From an uncultured Prochlorococcus sp. (lineage in GTDB: Bacteria; Cyanobacteriota; Cyanobacteriia; PCC-6307; Cyanobiaceae), in assembly GCA_902627325.1 (NCBI GenBank), contig CACOIM010000005.1:1-55180 (forward strand): a stretch of DNA of 55,180 nucleotides. The letters run 5' to 3'. Position 1 is the stretch's first letter; each line of letters opens with the position of its first letter. Below are positions 1-9,540 of the stretch, piece after piece. The notes beneath the pieces are model-generated. The model did no database searches. It was not told where the DNA came from and saw only the letters and a program-made list of their open reading frames with translations. The translations under genes and the position numbers were made by a program.

Positions 1-12
1 ATTTTTTAAAAT

Positions 13-396
13 TTGATGTTAAATAAAATAAAAAATTTTCATGGAATAAAAAATTTTATTCAAATAATTTTAGTTTTTGTATTTCTTATTATCTTCCCAA
101 TTAATGCAAATTCTGCGGAGCTCTTACAAATAAATGATGTGAACACTATCTTAGTAGGTGATCAAAATAGATCAATATACATAAGTTTATATTGCATAGA
201 TATAAATGAAAAAGATAAGGTAGAAGCTACAGAGATCTTGAGGAGAAATTTTCCAAGAGGCACAAAAGTGAAAATAAAACCATATGGATCTAACGGTCAA
301 AGGTTGTTAGCAAAAGTTTTTAGAGTTGATGAAGAGACTGAAATGACTGAATTATTAGAAACTTATAACTCATCAGAGAAAAATTGTATAAATTAA
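13..396 (+). CDS. Small exported or membrane-anchored protein with degenerate staphylococcal nuclease-like (SNase/OB) fold
   Basis: ORF 127 aa; N-terminal hydrophobic segment; 'EATEILRRNFPRGTKVKIKPYG..GQRLLAKVF' resembles an SNase-like domain. Confidence 0.5.
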   Translation: MMLNKIKNFHGIKNFIQIILVFVFLIIFPINANSAELLQINDVNTILVGDQNRSIYISLYCIDINEKDKVEATEILRRNFPRGTKVKIKPYGSNGQRLLAKVFRVDEETEMTELLETYNSSEKNCIN

Positions 397-1187
397 ATAG
401 AAGAGCAAATAACGCTCCACTGCCTATTATTTGTCTTAGATCTTCTCCAAGAATGAAATTCATAAGGTAACGAATAGGTACATTTATTAGATATATCAAT
501 GTTATTTGGATCTAGATTCTCTCCTAGTAATTGTAAATATGCATATTTTTTTATATCTAACGAAATCAATTCATTATTATTTAGATCATTTATAAAATTA
601 ATATCTCTATTAACTTTGCTTAAAGATGCATTGTTTCCTGAAAAAAAATTAAAAAAAGTTTTTCTATCCAATAAATAATTATCTCCTGATATGGATGGCC
701 CAATCGAAACTAATATATCCTTTCTTGAAGATCCCATTATTTCAAAGCATTTAATAGCATTAGAAATTATATTTTTTTCTAATCCTATTCTGCCGCAATG
801 AATAGCTGCAACTCTTCTCTTGAATTTATCTGCAAATAAAATTGGCATGCAATCAGCCGTATAGATCCATAAATTTTTATTTTTGTTATCACAAAATAAA
901 CCATCGGCGTGAACAATCATCTTGGAATTCAATTTACTGGTAAAAACAATATTGTTACTGTGAATTTGTTTGATTAGGCAATTATTGTGTTTATTTCTTA
1001 TTAGTTTTTCTCCATGTGAATTAATATCGATTTTTGAGCTCTCCTTTGTAAAAAAAGCATGAGTAAAGTTATTTTTTTTTAATAAAGGAGATAAATAATA
1101 ATTAATTTTGATGTTGTTTAATAAAGTAAAGTTTTTTGGGAATTTACTTATTGAATATAAATTATTTTGACTCGCGGAATAATTCAA
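393..1187 (-). CDS. YfiH/PgeF-family (COG1496, laccase-domain) protein
   Basis: ORF 264 aa; 'ADCMPILFAD', 'AAIHCGRIGLEKNII', 'IGPSISGDNYLLD' are typical of the family. Confidence 0.85.
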   Translation of the reverse strand: MNYSASQNNLYSISKFPKNFTLLNNIKINYYLSPLLKKNNFTHAFFTKESSKIDINSHGEKLIRNKHNNCLIKQIHSNNIVFTSKLNSKMIVHADGLFCDNKNKNLWIYTADCMPILFADKFKRRVAAIHCGRIGLEKNIISNAIKCFEIMGSSRKDILVSIGPSISGDNYLLDRKTFFNFFSGNNASLSKVNRDINFINDLNNNELISLDIKKYAYLQLLGENLDPNNIDISNKCTYSLPYEFHSWRRSKTNNRQWSVICSSI

Positions 1188-1195
1188 ATTATTTT

Positions 1196-2101
1196 TTAAT
1201 TTAGTAAGTCAACATCTTTAAGCATCCAAAATCCGGCAAACTTTTCAATGTAAGGTGTAGATTGAATAGATATAAATTGATAACCAGAGCTGTTTGATTT
1301 AGAAGTAATAAATTTTTGATGTATTTCTTGGGCTTTATTAGAAGGTAAATCAGTAACTAACCATTTATCATCCTCAAGCGCTTCAAGTATAAGTCTATCC
1401 TTATCAATGAGAAGCTTTACAGGTTCAAGACTGCTAAACCACGCTGCAAGTGCAATTGCTCTGTCTTTGCTAAATAGTCTGAGCCCTGGGATAAGATGAT
1501 CATCCTTGATGTGTTCCTCTACAGGAAAAATATCTCCAAATTCTATAGGCCAAGATTGTGCTGTTCTTAAATCTCTGATTGATATTTCAGAGAATGTTAA
1601 TGATTCTCCTCTGACGGCTTCAGGTAAAGGTTTGGGTTCGTTTGCTATTTGAGCTGTAAAATTAGGAGCTAATACCCCTTTCACAAACCCTTTCTCTTTC
1701 GGATATATATCATTTTCGAAATAATTAAGCCTTTCAAATAATGTGTATGTTCTCCTGCTCACTAAGGCCTCAAGTTTTAAAGTCTCAAGGGATTTCTTTA
1801 TTATTGATTTCATAGATGATCTCCAAAATCTAACTTTTTCAGGTTTTCTCCAGCCCTTTAATTCAGCCTCAATAATTGCCTCTTTTAAGGCACTAGTCAG
1901 CCAAAGAGAATTAACCTTATCCGCGGGACAAATTTTATTCCAATAGAAAATTTCTGGTGATTCAAAACTTTTTGTTGATGAAATTACCAATTCCCATCTT
2001 TTTTTACCATTCTTCTCAATTATTGGTCTTGAATAAAAATCTATTTCCCAATCAGAACTTTTAAGATTTAATTTTGAACTATGTGTTTTTGAAGATATCA
2101 T
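1196..2101 (-). CDS. Tab2/Atab2-family RNA-binding protein
   Basis: ORF 301 aa; 'WEIDFYSRPI', 'KPEKVRFWRSSM', 'ALAAWFSSLEPVKL' match the cyanobacterial Tab2-like family. Confidence 0.8.
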   Translation of the reverse strand: MISSKTHSSKLNLKSSDWEIDFYSRPIIEKNGKKRWELVISSTKSFESPEIFYWNKICPADKVNSLWLTSALKEAIIEAELKGWRKPEKVRFWRSSMKSIIKKSLETLKLEALVSRRTYTLFERLNYFENDIYPKEKGFVKGVLAPNFTAQIANEPKPLPEAVRGESLTFSEISIRDLRTAQSWPIEFGDIFPVEEHIKDDHLIPGLRLFSKDRAIALAAWFSSLEPVKLLIDKDRLILEALEDDKWLVTDLPSNKAQEIHQKFITSKSNSSGYQFISIQSTPYIEKFAGFWMLKDVDLLN

Positions 2102-2106
2102 TTTAT

Positions 2107-3315
2107 TTAATCGTTCCCTTGAAATAGAGCTTGAGCCTTTTCCGCTCTTTCCTTTGCTTCATTCATGACTTTCTCTTTTTCTATTAACAATTCTCCCGGA
2201 GATTTTTCTAATAAGGCTGTATCTAGTCCTATTCTCCCTTTCTCTCGATCAATATCTGTAATTAGTGCTTTTATAAATTCTCCCTCTACAAAAACTTCTC
2301 TTAAATCTCTGATATTACCTTTTGTCACTGATGATTGGTGAAGTAATCCACTGGCTCCTCCCAAGTCGATGAAAAAACCATAAGGCTTTACAGCTAAAAC
2401 CTTACCTTCGATTAATTGACCTATCTTAAGCTTTTCAAATTTTTGTAGTAATGTGGCTTTCTTCTCAGATAGGACCAATTTTTTTGATTCTGGATTTACT
2501 TCTAGGAATGCTACTTTTAAAGTTTTATTAACAAGTGATTGATAATTTGCACCATCTTCTAATTGCGATCTTGGAATAAAACCTCTTAATCCTTCAACAT
2601 CACAAGTTAATCCTCCCCTATTGAATCCATTTGCTAATACATCAACTAATTGTCCGTTCTCGGAGATTTTACGAACTTTATCCCAACTCTTCCTTAAAAT
2701 TAGTGCTCTTGCACTTACTGTAACCATCCCATCCGCATTTTGCTCCTTTATCACTAATACTTCCATTTCTAAACCGATTGGAAATTTATCTTTAAAGTTT
2801 GTGATTACTCCTAATCCACATTCTTTTTTAGGCATATAACCGGGAGCTTTTCCTCCAATATCTATATAAACTCCATCACTCTCTAATGCAATTATTTTCC
2901 CTCCTATGGTTTCTCCAGTGAGCCCAATTGGCTCATTATCATTTAAAGCCTCTAAAAATTGATCTTCATCGAAGTCGAAATCATCAACTGTTCTTTCGAA
3001 TTCAAATTCTTTATTTTTCTCAATTTGAATAGTTGGCTTTTCTAAATCATTAAAGATTGAATTTGATTGATCACTATTTTTATATTCAGGTTCTTTTTCT
3101 AATGAATTTGTATTTAATTCATCATTCCTTGATTGAATTGAAGTCGAGACATCAGTATTATCAGGAGATTTCTCATTATCTAAAAAATTTTTAGATGTAT
3201 CATGAATAGTGGGTTTTTTATTTAATTGAAGAACTTGTAAAGGTCTCTTCAATTTACTTTGATTGCCCTTCGATTTAATCTTCTTTGGGGCATTATTATC
3301 ACTTACTCCCTTCAT
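2107..3315 (-). CDS. rps1b: 30S ribosomal protein S1-like protein (S1 domain repeats, extended acidic N-terminus)
   Basis: ORF 402 aa; S1 motifs 'GGKIIALESDGVYIDIGGKAPGYMPKKE', 'EGKVLAVKPYGFFIDLGGASGLLHQS'. Confidence 0.8.
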   Translation of the reverse strand: MKGVSDNNAPKKIKSKGNQSKLKRPLQVLQLNKKPTIHDTSKNFLDNEKSPDNTDVSTSIQSRNDELNTNSLEKEPEYKNSDQSNSIFNDLEKPTIQIEKNKEFEFERTVDDFDFDEDQFLEALNDNEPIGLTGETIGGKIIALESDGVYIDIGGKAPGYMPKKECGLGVITNFKDKFPIGLEMEVLVIKEQNADGMVTVSARALILRKSWDKVRKISENGQLVDVLANGFNRGGLTCDVEGLRGFIPRSQLEDGANYQSLVNKTLKVAFLEVNPESKKLVLSEKKATLLQKFEKLKIGQLIEGKVLAVKPYGFFIDLGGASGLLHQSSVTKGNIRDLREVFVEGEFIKALITDIDREKGRIGLDTALLEKSPGELLIEKEKVMNEAKERAEKAQALFQGND

Positions 3316-3376
3316 AGGTAAAATAAAATTAGATAAATTTTACACATTCTAAGATAATTCCTTAGAAATCAAAATA

Positions 3377-4168
3377 ATGAACCATAAATCAATACGTAAT
3401 CAATACGAATATTTATCTTGGACAGAAATAAATAATATTGCTGCAGAAAAAAGGTCAACCATTATTTGGCCATTTGGCGCCGTTGAACAGCATGGTCCTC
3501 ATCTCCCTTTGTCGACAGATAGTATTTTTGTTGATGAAATTGTAAAAGAAGTTTTAAAAATATTGCCTGATGAGTTACCAATCTTGAAAATACCTACACA
3601 ATATATCGGCTTCTCTCCTGAACATTTAAGCTTTGATGGTACTTTATCTATATCCTCAAATCTAATAACATCAATAATTCTCGAAATAGGCAAACAACTC
3701 TCTGAAATGGGTTTTAAAAGATTAATACTATTAAATGCTCATGGTGGGCAAATATCTCTATTAAATACAGCCGCCAGAGAATTAAGGAAAGTTGCCCCTG
3801 AATTAAATATTTTTCCTTGTTTTATCTGGAGTGGAGTCAAAGGTTTGAGTGATCTTTTACCTCAGAGTGAAATGGACAATGGTCTTCATGCCTCTCTCGC
3901 TGAAACAAGCCTGATGTTAGCAATTAAACCAGAGATCGTTGGGACTGAGCGACCTTTTGAGGGGTTTTCACAAAAGATACCAGAGGGATGGAGTCTTGAA
4001 GGAGATTCTCCAACTGCTTGGATGACAAATGATTTAAGTAAATCAGGCGTAGTAGGTGATAGTAGAGGGGCAAATGAAAAACTAGGCAATGAGTTAAGAA
4101 ATTTATTAGTGAAGCATTGGTATAAATTGTTTCTTAGTTTGATGTCTTCTGATTGGCCAAATGAATAG
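3377..4168 (+). CDS. Creatininase family protein
   Basis: ORF 263 aa; 'WPFGAVEQHGPHLPLSTD', 'LNAHGGQ', 'HASLAETSLML'. Confidence 0.9.
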   Translation: MNHKSIRNQYEYLSWTEINNIAAEKRSTIIWPFGAVEQHGPHLPLSTDSIFVDEIVKEVLKILPDELPILKIPTQYIGFSPEHLSFDGTLSISSNLITSIILEIGKQLSEMGFKRLILLNAHGGQISLLNTAARELRKVAPELNIFPCFIWSGVKGLSDLLPQSEMDNGLHASLAETSLMLAIKPEIVGTERPFEGFSQKIPEGWSLEGDSPTAWMTNDLSKSGVVGDSRGANEKLGNELRNLLVKHWYKLFLSLMSSDWPNE

Positions 4169-4260
4169 TTACTAAGTAGTTAATAATTAATAATTTCTTA
4201 TGCGATTAAAGAAGTGGTTTAATAATTGAAACTATTTTCATGATTCCTACATATTTTCAT

Positions 4261-4266
4261 TATAAT
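4261..4266 (+). promoter_or_regulatory. Putative -10 element (TATAAT) upstream of ado
   Basis: TATAAT about 20 bp upstream of the ado ATG at 4286; no clear -35. Confidence 0.35.
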
Positions 4267-4285
4267 TGTGTAAACTCATTGCATA

Positions 4286-5038
4286 ATGAACAAAAGCTTT
4301 ACTGACATGCAAACATTAGAATCTAGTAAAAAACCTAATTTACAGCATCAAGTTGATGAAAATTCAGGAAACTTACCTGACTTTACAACTGATGCTTACA
4401 AGGACGCATACAGTAGGATTAATGCAATCGTTATTGAAGGAGAACAAGAGGCCTACGATAATTACATATCTATAGCTTCTCTCCTTCCAAAAGATAGTGA
4501 AGAATTAACTAAGCTTGCCAAAATGGAATTAAAACATAAAAGGGGTTTTATAGCGTGTGGTAAGAATTTAAGTGTTGAAGCAGATATGGTTTTCGCAAAA
4601 GAATTCTTCTCAAAATTACATGGTAATTTTCAAGAAGCACTTGAGAAAGGAAATCTTACAACTTGTCTTTTGATTCAAGCGATATTAATCGAGGCTTTTG
4701 CCATCTCTGCTTATCACGTTTATATAAGAGTTGCTGACCCATTTGCAAAAAAAATAACTCAAGGTGTTGTAAACGATGAATATTTGCATTTGAATTACGG
4801 TGAAAAATGGTTAAAAGAAAATTTACATACATGCAAAAGTGAATTAATAGCTGCTAACAAAGCAAATCTGCCTTTAATTAAAAAAATGTTAGATAGAGTT
4901 GCTGATGATGCCGCTATACTTTCAATGGATAAGGAAGAACTTATGGAAGAATTCATGATCGCTTATCAAGATGCTTTACTTGAGATGGGTCTTGACAACA
5001 GAGAAATAGCCAGAATGGCCATGGCTGCTATTGTTTAA
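4286..5038 (+). CDS. ado: Aldehyde deformylating oxygenase (alkane biosynthesis)
   Basis: ORF 250 aa; 'EGEQEAYDNYISIASLLP', 'KMELKHKRGFIACGKNL', 'DEYLHLNYGE' diiron motifs; followed by AAR. Confidence 0.95.
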   Translation: MNKSFTDMQTLESSKKPNLQHQVDENSGNLPDFTTDAYKDAYSRINAIVIEGEQEAYDNYISIASLLPKDSEELTKLAKMELKHKRGFIACGKNLSVEADMVFAKEFFSKLHGNFQEALEKGNLTTCLLIQAILIEAFAISAYHVYIRVADPFAKKITQGVVNDEYLHLNYGEKWLKENLHTCKSELIAANKANLPLIKKMLDRVADDAAILSMDKEELMEEFMIAYQDALLEMGLDNREIARMAMAAIV

Positions 5039-5085
5039 TTTAAATAACCTGTTTAATATTTTTTTTAAATTTTAATTACTTTACA

Positions 5086-5108
5086 AATAGCTATATGCTA
5101 TTGTTTTT
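5086..5108 (+). terminator. Putative hairpin plus U-tract between ado and aar
   Basis: AATAGC-TATAT-GCTATT followed by GTTTTT in the ado-aar intergenic region. Confidence 0.35.
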
Positions 5109-5135
5109 ACCGTAAGTTTTATTTTTAAAGTCTAA

Positions 5136-6176
5136 ATGTTTGGGCTGATTGGGCATTCCACAAGTTTTAAAGATGCTAAAAGAAAAGCTTCAATTTTAGG
5201 CTTTGATCATATTGCTGAAGGTGATTTGGATGTGTGGTGCATGGCACCTCCTCAATTAGTAGAAAATGTTGAAGTTAAGAGTGCAAGCGGTATTTTAATA
5301 GAGGGTTCATATATTGATTCATGCTTCGTTCCTGAAATGCTTTCTAGATTTAAAACAGCTAGAAGAAAAGTACTTAATGCGATGGAATTGGCTCAAAAAA
5401 AAGGTATTAATATAACAGCATTAGGGGGATTTACTTCAATTATTTTTGAAAACTTTAATTTACTACAACATAAACAGATAAGAAACACATCTCTAGAGTG
5501 GGAAAGATTTACAACAGGTAATACTCATACTGCCTGGGTCATATGTAGACAACTTGAAATAAATGCTCCAAAAGTAGGAATTGATATTGAAAGATCTACT
5601 GTCGCAGTAGTGGGAGCCACAGGTGATATTGGTAGTGCTGTGTGTAGATGGCTTACTAAAAAAACTGGGATAGGGGAATTGATTATGGTGGCTAGACAGC
5701 AAGAACCCTTACTTGCTCTCCAAAAAGAATTGAATGGTGGGAAAATTAAAACGTTAGATGAGGCTTTACCTCTAGCCGATATTGTCGTTTGGGTGGCAAG
5801 TATGCCTAAAACGATGGAAATTGATATTACTAGACTAAAAAAGCCATGTTTAATGATTGATGGAGGTTATCCTAAGAATCTTGATGAGAAATTTAAAGGT
5901 AATGATATTCATATTCTAAAAGGGGGGATAGTAAAGTTTTTCAGTGATATTGGTTGGAATATGATGGAATTAGCTGAAATGGAAAATCCCCAAAGAGAGA
6001 TGTTTGCATGTTTTGCAGAGGCAATGATTTTAGAATTTGAAAAATGTCATACTAATTTTAGTTGGGGTAGAAATAATATTACGATTGAGAAAATGGAGTT
6101 TATTGGCTCAGCTTCAGAAAAGCATGGATTTTCTGCAATAGGACTTGATAAGCATATCAATCCATTACCAGTATAG
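5136..6176 (+). CDS. aar: Long-chain acyl-ACP reductase (alkane biosynthesis)
   Basis: ORF 346 aa; '[11 protein letters not shown]', '[18 protein letters not shown]'; downstream of ado. Confidence 0.95.
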   Translation: MFGLIGHSTSFKDAKRKASILGFDHIAEGDLDVWCMAPPQLVENVEVKSASGILIEGSYIDSCFVPEMLSRFKTARRKVLNAMELAQKKGINITALGGFTSIIFENFNLLQHKQIRNTSLEWERFTTGNTHTAWVICRQLEINAPKVGIDIERSTVAVVGATGDIGSAVCRWLTKKTGIGELIMVARQQEPLLALQKELNGGKIKTLDEALPLADIVVWVASMPKTMEIDITRLKKPCLMIDGGYPKNLDEKFKGNDIHILKGGIVKFFSDIGWNMMELAEMENPQREMFACFAEAMILEFEKCHTNFSWGRNNITIEKMEFIGSASEKHGFSAIGLDKHINPLPV

Positions 6177-6181
6177 TTTTT

Positions 6182-7168
6182 ATGCCAAGAAGATTTCTTC
6201 TCGATTTTGAAAAACCTCTAGTAGAACTTGAGAAACAAATTGAACAAATTCGGGAATTGGCTCGTGACTCAGAAGTTGATGTAAGCCAACAACTCCTTCA
6301 GTTAGAGACTCTTGCAACAAGAAGAAGAGAAGAAATTTTTAGATCACTCACCCCATCTCAAAAAATTCAAGTTGCAAGACATCCTCAAAGACCAAGTACT
6401 TTCGATTTTATACAGATGTTTTGTGATGATTGGATAGAACTTCATGGAGATAGAAATGGTGGAGATGATATGGCTTTGATTGGAGGTATAGGTTTAATAA
6501 ATAACAGATCAGTACTATTATTAGGTCATCAAAAAGGACGTGATACCAAAGAAAATGTGATTAGAAATTTTGGGATGGCAAAACCAGGAGGATATAGAAA
6601 AGCCTTAAGGTTAATGAATCATGCAAATAGATTTAACCTTCCAATATTAACTTTTATTGATACTCCCGGAGCCTATGCTGGTCTTTCAGCAGAAGAACAA
6701 GGACAAGGAGAGGCAATCGCCAGAAATTTAAGAGAAATGTTTGGATTCAAAGTTCCAATTATTGCTACTGTAATTGGAGAAGGAGGTTCTGGTGGTGCCT
6801 TAGGTATAGGAGTAGCGGATAAATTATTAATGTTTGAACATAGTGTTTATACAGTTGCCAGCCCTGAAGCTTGCGCCTCTATTTTATGGAGAGATGCTGC
6901 TAAGGCACCCGAAGCGGCATCAGCATTAAAAATTACTGGCGAAGATTTATTAAAGTTAGGAATTATTGATGAAGTTTTACCTGAACCAGCAGGTGGCAAT
7001 AACTGGGCTCCTCTCCAAGCAGGTGAGACACTAAAAAATTCAATTGAAAAGCACTTAGATGAATTACTTAAAATGACAAATGAAGAAATACTAGAAAAAA
7101 GATACTCTAAATTTAGGGTTTTAGGAAAATTTATTGAATCTGTTAATCTTGAAGAAATTCGAGATTAA
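6182..7168 (+). CDS. accA: Acetyl-CoA carboxylase carboxyltransferase subunit alpha
   Basis: ORF 328 aa; '[31 protein letters not shown]', '[10 protein letters not shown]'. Confidence 0.97.
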   Translation: MPRRFLLDFEKPLVELEKQIEQIRELARDSEVDVSQQLLQLETLATRRREEIFRSLTPSQKIQVARHPQRPSTFDFIQMFCDDWIELHGDRNGGDDMALIGGIGLINNRSVLLLGHQKGRDTKENVIRNFGMAKPGGYRKALRLMNHANRFNLPILTFIDTPGAYAGLSAEEQGQGEAIARNLREMFGFKVPIIATVIGEGGSGGALGIGVADKLLMFEHSVYTVASPEACASILWRDAAKAPEAASALKITGEDLLKLGIIDEVLPEPAGGNNWAPLQAGETLKNSIEKHLDELLKMTNEEILEKRYSKFRVLGKFIESVNLEEIRD

Positions 7169-7191
7169 ATTATTAATTTATTATTTTTAAA

Positions 7192-7899
7192 TTGAAACTA
7201 GCACTTATCACTGGAGCAACAAAGGGTATAGGAAGATCAACTGCCCATACTTTTGCTAAAGCAGGTTGGAATTTAACTTTGCTAGCAAGAGACTTAAACA
7301 AACTACGAGATTTAAAAAATGAATTATCAAACACTGGGGTACAAATAAATATATTGATGTGTGATTTGTCACAATCTGAGAATATAGATCAACAGTTAAA
7401 TCAATCCATTAAAAGTTATGGATGTCCAACAGTTGTCATTAACAATGCTGGCTTTGCTTTTAATGGAGACTTGGTAAGTATGCCGTTAGATAAGTGGCAG
7501 GAAATAATTCAAGTAAATCTTACTAGCATTTTTCAAATATGCTCATGTATAGTTCCCTTGATGAGAAGTAAAGGAGGTTTAATTATCAATGTTAGTAGTC
7601 ATGCTGCAAATAATGCTTTCCCTCAATGGGGTGCATACTGCGTGTCAAAGGCTGCTTTAGCTAGTTTCACAAAGTGCTTGAGAGAGGAGGAAAGAAAAAA
7701 TTCTATAAGAGCATGCACTATTACCTTAGGTTCAGTAAATACTCCCCTTTGGGATTCTGAATTTGTAAATTCTGATTTTAATAAGGAATCAATGCTTTCT
7801 TCCGATAAAGTATCAAATACTATTCTTTTTATTGCTGAGCAACCTGATTCTCAGCTGATTGAAGATCTTACTCTTATGCCAGCGACTGGAGCTTTCTAA
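7192..7899 (+). CDS. Short-chain dehydrogenase/reductase
   Basis: ORF 235 aa, TTG start; 'ITGATKGIG', 'NNAG', 'YCVSKAAL'. Confidence 0.9.
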   Translation: MKLALITGATKGIGRSTAHTFAKAGWNLTLLARDLNKLRDLKNELSNTGVQINILMCDLSQSENIDQQLNQSIKSYGCPTVVINNAGFAFNGDLVSMPLDKWQEIIQVNLTSIFQICSCIVPLMRSKGGLIINVSSHAANNAFPQWGAYCVSKAALASFTKCLREEERKNSIRACTITLGSVNTPLWDSEFVNSDFNKESMLSSDKVSNTILFIAEQPDSQLIEDLTLMPATGAF

Positions 7900-7970
7900 T
7901 TATTTCATAAACTTACTGATTGGGAAAACTTATAGTTAGCAAATCTCATTAATTAAACATTCCTGTGTGA

Positions 7971-7976
7971 TATAAT
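7971..7976 (+). promoter_or_regulatory. Putative -10 element (TATAAT) for folE
   Basis: GTGTGATATAAT about 65 bp upstream of the folE ATG. Confidence 0.3.
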
Positions 7977-8042
7977 TTCTTAGTGCATTTAACTTTAATA
8001 TATAAAGTATTAATAACCCTTACAGGATTTAAATAATTATTC

Positions 8043-8786
8043 ATGACTATCACTCCAAGTGACAATATTAAAAAAGAAATAGATGAAAATATCTCAAATA
8101 AACTCATTTCTGAAATTATAAGAAATAGAATTCAGCTTCACAAAAAAAGGTTTCATGCAAATGATAATATTTCAGAATTTATCAATCCAGGTGAGTTGGA
8201 TGCCTTACAAAATGAAGTTGCTTCAAGAATTAGAGATTTATTGAAGTCACTTGTTATTGATATTGATAATGATCATAATTCCCAAGAAACGGCAGAAAGA
8301 GTAGCAAAAATGTATCTAAAAGAAGTTTTCAAAGGCAGATATCATAGAAGGCCTACTGTTACTGATTTCCCCAATGCTAGTAATCTAGATGAGATTTATA
8401 CTCTAGGTCCAATCAGTGTGCGTTCAGCTTGCTCTCATCATATGGTGCCAATCATTGGAGATTGTTGGATTGGTATTAAACCTGGAGATAAAGTTATAGG
8501 AATTTCTAAGTTCGCTAGAGTAGCAGACTGGGTCTTTTCCAGACCTCATATTCAAGAAGAGGCAGTCATGCTTCTGGCAGATGAAATAGAACGGCTATGT
8601 GAACCAAAGGGTCTGGCTATCCTTGTTAAAGCAAAACATTATTGTATGTGTTGGCGTGGTGTTAAAGAACCTAATACAAGTATGATAAATTCTATTGTCA
8701 GAGGAGACTTTAGGCATGATCCTAGCCTAAAACAAGAATTCTTTGAACTTGTTAAAAATCAGCCTAATGGTTTATCTTGTTATTAG
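8043..8786 (+). CDS. folE: GTP cyclohydrolase I
   Basis: ORF 247 aa; 'SACSHHMVPIIGDCWIGI', 'GISKFARVADWVFSRPHIQEE', 'AKHYCMCWRGVKE'. Confidence 0.96.
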   Translation: MTITPSDNIKKEIDENISNKLISEIIRNRIQLHKKRFHANDNISEFINPGELDALQNEVASRIRDLLKSLVIDIDNDHNSQETAERVAKMYLKEVFKGRYHRRPTVTDFPNASNLDEIYTLGPISVRSACSHHMVPIIGDCWIGIKPGDKVIGISKFARVADWVFSRPHIQEEAVMLLADEIERLCEPKGLAILVKAKHYCMCWRGVKEPNTSMINSIVRGDFRHDPSLKQEFFELVKNQPNGLSCY

Positions 8787-8822
8787 TTTTGAAAAAAAGA
8801 AGTTTAAAATTTATATAAATAA

Positions 8823-9482
8823 TTATCTTATCCCCTTAATTAAATTTAAAAGTTTCTTGGTTTTATTCAAATCTTTAATGCCTGGGGAGCTTTCAATACT
8901 GCTTGAGACATCAATACCATCTGGTTTGATATCTGTAAGAATTTGTTTTAACCAATCTATAGATATACCACCAGCAAGTATCCAAGGTTTGCTAAATTTT
9001 AATGCTTCTAAATATGTAGACTTTATTCTTACTCCTGAACCTCCATATGTTTTTTCGTTCCAAGAATCTAAAAGCACAGCATCAATGAAATCAGAAAAAA
9101 GCTCAACTTCTCTGGTATCCTCTTTATCTTTTATTCTAAATGCTTTCCATATTTCAATATGAGGTAATTCCCTCCGAAGTCTTCTGCAATATGAAAGATC
9201 CTCATCTCCATGAAGTTGGATTACATTCTCAAAATCCAAAGAATTTGTGGAAATAAAATCTAGAGGTATATTCTTTACAACCGAAACTCTTTTTATTTTT
9301 GGAAAATTTTTCTGTAGATTGCTAAAAATATCTTTTTTCCCAAGTGGCGAAACATATCTTGGTGACTCTTTTACTGAAATAACTCCTATCGCATCGACTC
9401 CTAGTTTAGCAATTTCGAGTGCTTGATCAACAGAAGTTATTCCGCAAATCTTTACAAGAGTTTTAGCGTTTGACATTTTCAA
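8823..9482 (-). CDS. trpF: Phosphoribosylanthranilate isomerase
   Basis: ORF 219 aa; 'VKICGITSVDQA', 'VQLHGDED', 'LAGGIS'. Confidence 0.93.
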   Translation of the reverse strand: MKMSNAKTLVKICGITSVDQALEIAKLGVDAIGVISVKESPRYVSPLGKKDIFSNLQKNFPKIKRVSVVKNIPLDFISTNSLDFENVIQLHGDEDLSYCRRLRRELPHIEIWKAFRIKDKEDTREVELFSDFIDAVLLDSWNEKTYGGSGVRIKSTYLEALKFSKPWILAGGISIDWLKQILTDIKPDGIDVSSSIESSPGIKDLNKTKKLLNLIKGIR

Positions 9483-9540
9483 ATTATTATTTTTTTAATA
9501 GGTAGAATGTACTTATTAATCACTATAACGGAGTTTATTT

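Noticed and set aside
8743-9162. 139-aa plus-strand ORF after folE
   Set aside because: Overlaps trpF on the opposite strand and the folE end; looks like a shadow ORF of trpF.
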